Assembly (NCBI RefSeq): GCF_001039355.2
Contig: NW_019775842.1
Coordinates: 122,720 to 186,719 of the forward strand
DNA length: 64,000 bases
Direction of reading: 5' to 3'
Source of the DNA: Lingula anatina
Lineage: Eukaryota; Brachiopoda; Lingulata; Lingulida; Lingulidae
Both the position numbers and the translations under genes were made by a program. The notes under the pieces are model-generated. The model was not told the origin of the DNA. It did no database searches and saw nothing but the letters and a program-made list of their open reading frames with translations. The first letter of the stretch is position 1, and the number at the start of each line of letters is the position of its first letter. This document shows positions 51,901 through 64,000 of the stretch, in pieces.

Positions 51901-54900
51901 ACAAAAAAGGTTTTTGTTAAACAAAACAGAAAGTTGGCAAATATACAGACTGTGAACAAAATTGAAGCTGATGCAATTTTGATAACTGCACACTGCTGGA
52001 ACTAAACTTCAGGAATTACAAATGGCTTCCTTCTAAAACAAATCTCAATTTATTGTGTTAGAGAAGATTAGGATCATATTGAAGCATAATAGGTCAGGAC
52101 ATGGGGGCAGGTTGCAACTATTTTGAAAAATAATAAAATACTGCTTGATTTTACTGATTTTCAAACATGACCTGCAATTTGACCATACATATTTCAACTC
52201 AAAGTTACACATTTTGGAAAACATCATCAGCAGCTGATCAAAATCTTGAGCCTATATAAGTGTTGACATAAATAAATAGTCAATCATTTCAAAATATACC
52301 ATATACATAGGTGCAAGTTTAAATTGTATGATGCTGTGCACCTTCATATGGCTTACCAAAAGAACAGCACAGGGCAATCCAGGGTGGCAGCAAAGTTTAA
52401 GGCAGCATGTGCATCTCCCTCTGAGGCTGCTCCCTCACCAAAATAGCACATAACACAAAGTCCATTCTGTGCGCGCTTAAATGAGTATGCTGCTCCAGAA
52501 GCTATGTAACGAAAAACATACAAAAATATACTGACTTTGCATATAAATCTGTAACATGTACAAGTAAAACATATATATATATATATTCAGATATTTGCAA
52601 AGAAACATTGTATTAATATCAAATTAATGCATTAAATATTCAGCCTTCTTAAAACACAATCATCTAATTCAATTCTCTACAGTAATGCTTATGTATTTTG
52701 AAAATTTAAAAGTGCACAACACAATGATCAGGGGCGGACTGAGGCCGTCTTCTGGGTCTTTCAGAAGATGGTCAGATTTTCAAGTTTCCATTGACAGGTA
52801 TCTCATTTTTTCTGTCGGAAGACGGTCAAAAATGGAGGGTGGATCAACAAAGATAATTTGGAAGACTGTCAGGAAAAAGCTCTGGATCCGCCCCTGATGG
52901 TAGTGTAAAAAGTAATCTGAGATAAGAATGGGGTAGCAAGCACTGTGCATCATCTTGCATCCATCAACACTTTGACATTATTGCTGCTCTATAAGAAAGA
53001 ACACTTTGTAAATGTCAAAGAATGAATGAAAGCAATAAATCCATTTACATGAGAAATGCACATCAAAGATGGCACACATACAGACATTAAACAAAGGAAT
53101 TAAAAGATACAGATTCAATGACACATAGGCAAGATGGGTAGCTTATGTTTGCTAAACTTAGTAGTTAAATTTGCCCTTGACAATATCTGAACTTTCAACA
53201 TTCTTCTGCAAGAAAATTGTGAAGGAAATTCCAGACATTCTTAATACAGTCATTGTATTAAATGTTTTAAAGACATTTTTGTGTGACTACTAGTAAATTA
53301 AATAAAAATCTATACTTTCAAACAACTATATATGGTCACAACACAGAACAGACACTGATAATTAGAATAAATACAGGCACTAACAATGTCTGTATATAAT
53401 GATAGCAAGAATGAAATGAACAGTGCTTCTAATGTGCACAAGAGATACAAATCATTACAACCAATTTAGTAATAGAACTACCGATGCCTTACTATAATTG
53501 ACCCATGCAAAAGTGTATATATAATGAGCACATTAAGCAATGAGAAGCATAATCAATAGTACATAATCAAGGTCAAATTGTAGTTATCAAGATTAAGCAA
53601 AGATTTGCACTTATTTCTTTTCAAAAGTTAAAAAAAAAAAGAAAGAAAGAAAGAAAAAAGAAAAAATATATATTTGTAAAATTTGGCATCTAAAATTCAA
53701 ACCAAACACAAATGGGGTAAATCAGTTGGAATTGATAATATTGATCATTGCAAAGCTTACCCTGGCACATCTGAGTAGCTAATGTGGAGGAAATGGTAAC
53801 AAAATGGAGATCTTTTGAGCCATAGTGCACTGGCATCTGTCGTCCCTTTGCACTATCTCCTATATTAGCATAACACTGGTCCATGAACTGCTCCAAGTGG
53901 AACCCCCTCCACATCAGCACCCCTTGGTGGAAACAAATATGCAAACTACCAGGAATTGTGTTTGGTCCAAATAAATACATACACAGAAATAAACCAATAA
54001 ATAAAACAAAAATTATAGATGTCAAAACATTGTCAAAAGACAATGAATGAAACTGGTGAATCTGGGGTCAGCCTAAAATAGTAATTTGTTTAGTAGCTTA
54101 AAATTACTGCCTGAATTACATTGTATTTTCAATGAGCAGGGTAAGCCCAGAGAAAAGCCATCATGATTATAAGTCCGACTGGTCGTGTAAGCTTAAAGGT
54201 ATCCAAGATTTTCCCACCAAATTAAATTTTCCTCAAAATTTTTTCTCTTCCTCATATAACAATGGGAACTGTCCCTGCAATTAGATTTTTATATCATTTT
54301 TAATCAAACAATTTAGTTCTTAATGACCACCAAGTCATACATTTCAGAAGGAAATATCATTACCAAGTACTTTTACTTGATGGGTTTTTATCATTAGTAT
54401 AGTCTGAATAGGGAAAAGATAAGTAGTTGTGAAGGATTTGTAGACATCGAAAATATCACATTTTAAAATGCTGATAGTATACCTTTAAGCACCACCAAAA
54501 GAAAGGCAAAGCAAGCAGATCCCTGAAATATAACAATAAGAAAATAAAAAAAGCGTTTCTTGTCCTTGCAATCACTGGTTATCAAAGCAGCATGGAATAA
54601 TGTGTGCTTATTTCTGGGTTGGCGTGTTAAAGCACTAAGAAGCATAAAAAACAACAACAACAACAAAAAAATGTCAAACTTCTTAACCTTGGGGAAGTTG
54701 CGTCCCTAGTGGAGAGGATATAGTGACAAAGTTAAACTCTCTTGAGCCATAGTGCACTGGCATCTGCCGTCCATGAGCTGCATCGTCTACATTGCCGTAG
54801 CACTGAGACATACAATTGTACAGGGAGAAGCCTCGCCACAATAAAACCCCTGTTAAGGATGAACCAAAAGTTATTCAGCAAGATCTATCCTTCAAATATT

Positions 54901-57682
54901 CAAGTTATGTACATGCCGGCCACTTTAAAGATGGAGATTATTTCTGGAAGTACTCATGAAAGATTTATTTTACAAGAATACTAAAATAATCACTCCACAA
55001 AAAAAGTAAGTATTCATTTCACAAAAAATATACAAAGTAATCATTTGATAAATAACAACAATCTTCATGAACTAAACAGTGAAGTAGGCAAATATACAGA
55101 CACTCAACAGAAAAAAAACTAATTCCAAGGGATTGGGTTGGACCCTCAACCAAAGCTAGATTTTGGAGTGATTAATTAGCAATTACAATTCAGCCAATTA
55201 AGTAGCTCACTAATACTAATAATAATAATAATGAGTACTCAATTAGCTAAGTAAATGAAAAATCATTAATATTAATGAGAACGCAGCAGCATTGAGGGGG
55301 GGGGGGGGGGGGGGAGTCTGCACTCTCTGAGTGCTTTCCTTGTTTATGCAATGGAATCCTGCTGCATATACAGTAGTAAACCTACAATGTTAATGCATTG
55401 GAAGTGTAAGATACGCAATGTACATAGCGCACAGAGGTGAATACAGATGTGACAGACAGACAGGTGAAAACCGACAGTAAACATCTAGTGCAGTGTTAAT
55501 AAACAGGAGTATACAAAGTAAGGATTTTTAATTTAATTTATAATTTGTTACATGCTAGTTAATTATACCTTTAGTCACAGTTTGTATTCATTTAATTTTT
55601 TTTTTATTTATTTTATTTTTGGACAGCACCTGATGATCAACAAGTTTCCAAAGCACTCTACTTGAATTACAAATGAACTCTTTATCTACAGAATCAGTGC
55701 AGGTTTTCCCAGTAACATACAAAATGGCCCGAATAGCAAGTAGATTGCTTGTTAAATGGTTTCTGTGAGAGATATCAACAACAAATCACTAATCCAGCAG
55801 GTGGCCTTTTTGCCTGCCAAAACCAGCAGAATCCAGTCTATGATGGAAAACTTCTGGCACAGACAGAGAAGTGTGACATGGCACCACAAGATTTAATGTA
55901 ATTAAAATTATTGAAATTAAAATTTACTGAAACATAAAAATAGTTTGGCAGTTATATTGTTTACAAATGTGTCAGACAGTGACAGTGACCACACTGATAG
56001 ATACAGGTAATCAGAATATATACAAACACTGAGTGTATGTATATAAAAACTCAAAACTGGTCTATTTCTAAAAAAAAAAAAAAAGAATACATACGTTTAA
56101 TAAAATTAACATCTTTGCAGCAAAAATTTTTCAATTCTTACAACTAAAATTGTTTTTCTATTATATTTTTTTCAAAAAGCAAATATTCTAACAACCCCTC
56201 CCTCCCCCTAAAAAATACTTCCAAAAAATCTAAATGAATGTAAATCATACTATACTTGTATTTCACAAAGCCGTTTTATTTAAAACTTTCACTTTCAGTA
56301 AGTCCGATTTACTGAAAGTTCATTTTGTATAAATCCACTGAATATCTCCACTTGATGTATGTTTTGTCCAGCTGCTCTGCTGACTTGACTACATCTGAGG
56401 AGGAGGTGGCTGTGATGGGGCAGTCACAAAGTCTACCAGTTGTTGTTGCTTCTGGGATTTTTTGTGAAGAAAAGTCATCAAACACAGGTATTCTGTGGAT
56501 CCATATAAATTGAACTTTCTTTCCATATTACTATATTACTATCCGGTGGAGTTATTTGGGCTCCTATATACAATTTATTTCACTTACCTGCTTCCCTGTA
56601 CTGTCCAAACACAAGGTCTTTGTCATTCAGAGCTGCTGCTGACCCAATATGTGTAGCTTCTTCTCCAAAGTTTGTCATGTAAAATGAAATTCTACCTTGC
56701 CGCTGGGATTCATATAAAACTCTGTCCATGGTGTTTAACAAAGTCATTTTCCTGTACATATTTGTTACCATCTCCTGGCTCAGCTGTAATAAATATATAT
56801 TCATTTCATTTAAAAAGGGTGAATCATAAGTTTATGATTTTCTTCCAAATTTATTCATCAAGGAAACATTTTATTACATTTCAAAAAAATTCTCATTCAT
56901 TCTCATTATAAATAAGGCTTCCATTATATGTCCTGTTTCTCTTGCTATGCTTATCAATGTTTTTCTAATTACAGATATGTGATGATTTTTATCACCGTCT
57001 CTGCTACTACACTATAATAATTTATCACTGCTTTAACAAGAAACTTTCAACCTCACTGATCAATGACATTACATCACTCTAATACATCAGCTCTCATTAT
57101 TTCTGATTGTTTTGTAAAAACACAGAAAAATCAGTTAGTAAAGTATATCATATTCAATATCATATTAAAATAACAGAAACAAAGTCACCACATAATTACA
57201 TTTTTTAAACATAGAAAAAGAAGGATGTATTGAATCCATTTCTTATATGAAAATTATTGGAAGATCATCATTTACTGGTATATAGCACTGCACTGCATAT
57301 GAATATAATTGATAAACTGAGAGTGGGTGGTCTAGGGAAGCTTTATCTTTTATGTACTTTTGCCAGAGTTATTTAGGAGTGGACATGGGTCTAACACATT
57401 CATTACTCTTTTTCACTGGACATCAACTCAATATGGGACCAGGGTCCCATATGTTCAGGGACCAGAGGATTCCTCTACCCCTGCAACAAGGACAGAGCTT
57501 CAGCTCCTCAGGATTTCAAAGTCACATTTGGGAAATCTAAATTTGTGAAAAATGAAAAATTTGCAAAACACTTCATATGCCTTAGAGTCAAGCAGGTTTC
57601 TACTCAAAATCAAGCTTCCTTTCAGTCCTTGTTTATCATTAAAAGTCACATGGTTTTCCTTTCATTGTGTTTACTATCAAAA

Positions 57683-57717
<35 letters not shown>

Positions 57718-59453
57718 AACCCAGAAAAGTGCAAGGTGACACCAACAGCACCACCAACAGGATACCTACAGCAAAAACAGATGCAGGTGAGGGTTATATG
57801 TCCAGACACATTGTGACTGTCCACAAAATGTCAACACCATTATAATCCTATTATATTTTATACAAAATGCACACTTTTAAAACAAAAAATCATATTGGTG
57901 TGAACCATAATCATGGTCTTTTTTCTTTTTAATTCACCTGTGGATCTTGGCTCTGGTCGAGAATCTTGCCCTCTCTGTTCATCACCCTATACACTGGAAT
58001 CCCATCATAGNTCTGTCCACAAAATGTCAACACAATTATAATCCTATTATATTTTATACAAAATGCACACTTTTAAAACATAAAATCATATTGGTGTGAA
58101 CCATAATCATGGTCTTTTTTTCTTTTTAATTCACCTGTGGATCTTGGCTCTGGTCGAGAATCTTGCCCTCTCTGTTCATCACCCTATACACTGGAATCCC
58201 ATCATAGATGTCAGGTTGTGTAAATTCGAGCTTTTCACTCCAGCTTCTTGTTTTAGAACCAGGAAACTGTGGCCTGTCCTCAATGTAGCTCTGTTTAATG
58301 GGAGCTGTATGCTTTGGCGGAACTGATGATGTTTTCCACTGAAAATAATGTGAAGGTCATCATACTATACACTTTAACTGCTAACTATAGGGTTAATTTC
58401 ATGTAGCAACTTTTTTAGTATAATGCAAAGTAGTACAGCTGCAATTACATCATCACTGCTGCAAGAATCCAAATTTAATTAAATATTGGCGATGATGCTT
58501 TTTCCATTTTGACCTTTTTATGTAGAACCTAAAAAGGGTAATTTGACTGCATCATGTCATGCAAAGACCAAATTCAGTATCTTTGCATATAAATTTTAGA
58601 CTGCCAAAATGATATGTGAAAACTTGGATCTATGCTTTACTGACAAACAATTCATTTACACTGCTAGAATCCCAAGGTTGTTTTTTTGGCCAGTTCTGAC
58701 AAGTTTTTTTTTTAACCCTCATCATTACAATATCATTTGGTTGATTACGTTTGGTTGATCAGGTTTACCAAATTTGAGCATCCACTGCAGGCATCCATTG
58801 CGGGTGTACAAACTGGTATTCATTTAATTTTAAATGACTTTGTATTCATGCATTTGCACGTCCAGTACATATCAGAATCATCAATAGGAGTGCTAAGGCA
58901 CAAGTTTTGTGCTATAAGAATGCCATCATCAAGCAGTGCTATTACTGTGAGTGGTATTTTGGTATTTGGTGATACCCTGGTCTGATTGGTTGCTAGGCAA
59001 GCCTTGAGATTTCGTCTTTTCGTGAAAAAACTAAGAAGTACAGCTAACACTTATAATAATATGTGTAAAAATAAGAAGTAAACTTAAAATAAATACATGC
59101 ACAGAGGAAAGACGAATCTCGGGTTTCTTCATTTCAAATGTGCCCATAAAACTTAGCGTGGCTGCCAATATGTATTGCCTGATATTGAATGCCCCGATAA
59201 AACGGCGATGATACATGTACTAGTTTACCAGATTGCAATAATTTTGGTGTGCATTTACTATTTATAGCGAGTCTTCTGTTGCATTTATTTTTGCTTTGCC
59301 CATTTTTGCTTTGCCCATAACGCAAACCAAATCCCCTAATTCAAGGTTATATCTTACTCTTTTTGTAGCAATCACGCTCGTGGATCGAAATGACCATGTT
59401 TCTGCACATCTATAATGCTTGAGGATGTGCAGTGCCCTGCATATCGAAGCCAT
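48926..59453 (-). CDS. BCKDHA: Branched-chain 2-oxoacid dehydrogenase E1 subunit alpha, mitochondrial
   Basis: Exons on the - strand: 59453-59358, 58338-58135, 56783-56588, exon 4 as either 54849-54688 or 53922-53761, 52501-52357, 51477-51416, 50167-50026, 49726-49555 and 49105-48926 (stop). All junctions are GT-AG with compatible phases, giving 452 residues with one exon 4, near the usual length (human 445). Residues 1-32 are rich in Arg/Ser/Ala with no acid before E18, fitting a mitochondrial presequence. Family landmarks: FGQYREAG (Y162, R163; thiamine diphosphate contacts), SS-x-L-x-TQ potassium loop (210-216), [13 protein letters not shown] (240-252; diphosphate-Mg site), [10 protein letters not shown] (269 on), and [10 protein letters not shown] (336-345) with catalytic H340 and the two kinase-site serines S341 and S351. 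The E1 alpha2/beta2 tetramer decarboxylates the 2-oxo acids of Leu, Ile and Val in the matrix. An in-frame ATG two codons upstream (59459) is an alternative start. Confidence 0.95.
49555..49726 (-). CDS. BCKDHA: BCKDHA exon 8 (phosphorylation loop and catalytic His)
   Basis: Encodes residues 337-393. It opens with the GHHSTSDD loop: H340 matches the catalytic histidine, and S341 and S351, ten residues apart, match the two serines phosphorylated by BCKDH kinase in mammals. The sequence [18 protein letters not shown] follows. Acceptor ccttttag|g, donor aaacag|gtaaaa. Conservation of both serines suggests kinase control is retained. Confidence 0.93.
50785..51117. mobile_element. TTAA-flanked 333-bp inverted-repeat element (piggyBac-type MITE)
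   Basis: TTAA (50781-50784) is followed by agggataataact, and the right end agttattatccct is followed by TTAA (51118-51121): perfect 13-bp inverted termini with a duplicated TTAA target. TTAA target duplication is the hallmark of piggyBac. No transposase sequence is inside. It sits in the BCKDHA intron between exons 7 and 6. Confidence 0.75.
52729..52896. mobile_element. 168-bp hAT-like MITE in BCKDHA intron
   Basis: Begins caggggcgga and ends tccgcccctg, a perfect 10-bp inverted terminus of the CAGGGGCGGA type common in hAT-derived elements. Internal cttctgggtctttcagaaga-like modules repeat in inverted form. An 8-bp target duplication is not intact (flanks acaatgat / atggtagt). Confidence 0.65.
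53761..53922 (-). CDS. BCKDHA: BCKDHA alternative exon 4, downstream copy (4-II)
   Basis: 162 nt, acceptor ccaccaag|ggg, donor cag g|gtaagc. Begins with 2 nt and ends with 1 nt of split codons, exactly like 4-I, so it splices in frame from exon 3 to exon 5. It encodes 53 full codons from [13 protein letters not shown] through GRQMPVHYG to [12 protein letters not shown]. 34 of 53 residues match exon 4-I. The potassium-loop proline (SSP) is replaced by threonine (SST), while Thr and Gln ligand positions are kept. No stop or frameshift, so it does not look like a dead copy. Confidence 0.88.
54197..54484. mobile_element. TTAA-flanked 288-bp element between the two exon-4 copies
   Basis: TTAA (54193-54196) then aggtat..., right end ...atacct then TTAA (54485-54488). 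The inverted match is only about 6-8 bp beyond TTAA, extended outward by gc/gc. It resembles a piggyBac-type MITE but the termini are short. It lies in the intron separating exon 4-I from exon 4-II. Confidence 0.5.
54688..54849 (-). CDS. BCKDHA: BCKDHA alternative exon 4, upstream copy (4-I)
   Basis: 162 nt, acceptor ccttaacag|ggg, donor ccaag|gttaag (less canonical than that of 4-II). The same split-codon phases as 4-II. It encodes [13 protein letters not shown] through GRQMPVHYG to [12 protein letters not shown]. The potassium loop keeps the SSP-x-x-TQ signature seen in well-studied E1 alpha proteins, so this copy is closer there to the canonical enzyme. It comes first in transcription order, 765 bp before 4-II. 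Inclusion of both copies would also stay in frame but would duplicate 54 residues inside the fold. Confidence 0.9.
55296..55314. repeat. Poly-G tract (19 G) in BCKDHA intron 3
   Basis: Uninterrupted G run between exon 3 and exon 4-I. Confidence 0.95.
57681..57719. repeat. (TAAA)n microsatellite in BCKDHA intron 2
   Basis: About ten tandem AAAT/TAAA units. Confidence 0.95.
57817..58010. repeat. 194-bp duplicate of 58013-58206, includes partial BCKDHA exon 2
   Basis: Collinear with 58013-58206 at an offset of 196 bp, with a handful of differences, and ending exactly at the N at 58011. Its part 57938-58010 repeats the 3' 73 nt of BCKDHA exon 2 and its donor but has no acceptor. The pattern is an unmerged contig overlap, not a real extra exon. 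Confidence 0.9.
58011..58011. other. Single-N contig junction
   Basis: One N between the two copies of the 194-bp overlap, the same signature as at 26730. Confidence 0.95.
59358..59453 (-). CDS. BCKDHA: BCKDHA exon 1 (mitochondrial presequence)
   Basis: Encodes 32 residues beginning [20 protein letters not shown] and ending ATKR, donor aga|gtaaga, in phase 0 with exon 2, which starts with Trp. Composition (Arg, Ser, Ala, hydrophobics; one acidic residue) fits an amphipathic import signal. Presequences are poorly conserved, so the call rests on frame, donor site, composition and position. Confidence 0.75.
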
Positions 59454-59849
59454 TATCATCAACACGCGTACTACGTCATGAAAGTTGTTGTTACTGTTGG
59501 TTGTCAATTTGTCTTGTCTTGGTAAACGTAGATTTTGCTGCCATCTATTAGTGGCAAGATCTCGAATAATGGTGACGTTTGTTACAAATCTGGGAAAATA
59601 TTTCACACAAAAAAAGCTGTCATTTCGATATTGAATTTTAAGTTGGAGAGTGTTGTAAAAACTCTGGCGATTATCTGATAGAGCTCTGCAAGTACTGTTA
59701 AACTCACGGAAAATGTCAAATGTTACCTAGATCTAGAAGTCGGAAGAGATTTGGGAAGGAAAACAAATGAACTGTATTGACGCTGCGGCAGCTTTGTCAT
59801 ATTTATTTAGAATTCTTAGCAGCGTGTTGAACCGGTGTCTGACATAAAA
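59454..59849. promoter_or_regulatory. Shared divergent promoter region, BCKDHA / DESI2
   Basis: The start codons of BCKDHA (- strand, 59453) and DESI2 (+ strand, 59850) lie 396 bp apart, head to head. CG dinucleotides (cacgcgtactacgtcatg, cgctgcggcagc, and others) are clearly denser here than in the AT-rich surroundings. A cgtcatg string near 59473 resembles a CRE/ATF half-site. Transcription starts cannot be located from sequence. Confidence 0.6.
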
Positions 59850-63831
<3,982 letters not shown>

Positions 63832-63957
63832 GTAAGCATTTGGAAGTCCACTGCTTAAAACATCATTACTTCTCACTCAGAAAGTGATTTGTATACCGTT
63901 TAGTTCTTTAGTCTCTTGTTTGGCAGTATTTGAAATTAGGATTACTTTTCTAGAATT

Positions 63958-63962
<5 letters not shown>

Positions 63963-63989
<27 letters not shown>
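63963..63989. repeat. Poly-T tract (27 T)
   Basis: Uninterrupted T run close to the window end, in DESI2 intron 4. Confidence 0.95.
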
Positions 63990-64000
63990 CGTGAATTTTT

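Noticed and set aside
53761-53922. Exon 4-II as a dead duplicate of exon 4
   Set aside because: Open reading frame, correct phases, canonical donor and conserved core residues argue against decay; kept as a candidate alternative exon, with the lost proline noted.
57938-58010. Second BCKDHA exon 2 (alternative exon)
   Set aside because: Truncated at an N, no acceptor, and near-identical with its flanks to the complete copy; best explained by contig overlap.

Overview
This window is animal nuclear DNA. Its genes are split by GT-AG introns, intergenic distances are long and AT-rich, and there are many short inverted-repeat transposons, microsatellites and assembly gaps (runs of N). The gene set (both thyrostimulin subunits, BCKDHA, DESI2) and the repeat types fit a highly polymorphic marine bilaterian invertebrate, such as a lophotrochozoan or an invertebrate deuterostome. 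The species cannot be fixed from the sequence alone.

Layout. (1) 0-12.4 kb is a thyrostimulin locus. GPB5 (glycoprotein hormone beta-5) is on the + strand in two coding exons at 2860-3630. GPA2 (glycoprotein hormone alpha-2) is on the - strand in three coding exons between 12316 and 9581. The two genes converge tail to tail with about 6 kb between their stop codons. Each product has a signal peptide and exactly ten cysteines in the expected cystine-knot spacing, so together they would form one secreted heterodimeric hormone. (2) 12.4-48.9 kb holds no recognisable gene. It is dominated by an ~11.1 kb block present twice (15612-26645 and 26733-37825) with a single N at the junction. This looks like two unmerged haplotype contigs rather than a true duplication. 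The block carries several fold-back transposon families. (3) 48.9-59.5 kb is BCKDHA (mitochondrial branched-chain 2-oxoacid dehydrogenase E1 alpha) on the - strand, in nine exon positions. Exon 4 is present twice in tandem (54688-54849 and 53761-53922). The two copies have identical length and phase, are both open, and differ within the potassium-binding loop next to the thiamine diphosphate site. A second N at 58011 marks a small false duplication of part of exon 2. (4) 59.85 kb to the window end is DESI2 (PPPDE deSUMOylase/deubiquitinase family) on the + strand, four exons seen, running off the window. BCKDHA and DESI2 are head to head, with 396 bp between start codons, so they probably share a bidirectional promoter.

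Most notable: the duplicated, probably mutually exclusive, BCKDHA exon 4; the GPA2/GPB5 convergent pair, whose predicted products both lack N-glycosylation sequons; a fold-back element whose interior is inverted between two copies; and several defined DNA-transposon derivatives, including a Tc1/mariner-type relic in a DESI2 intron and two TTAA-flanked elements in BCKDHA introns.
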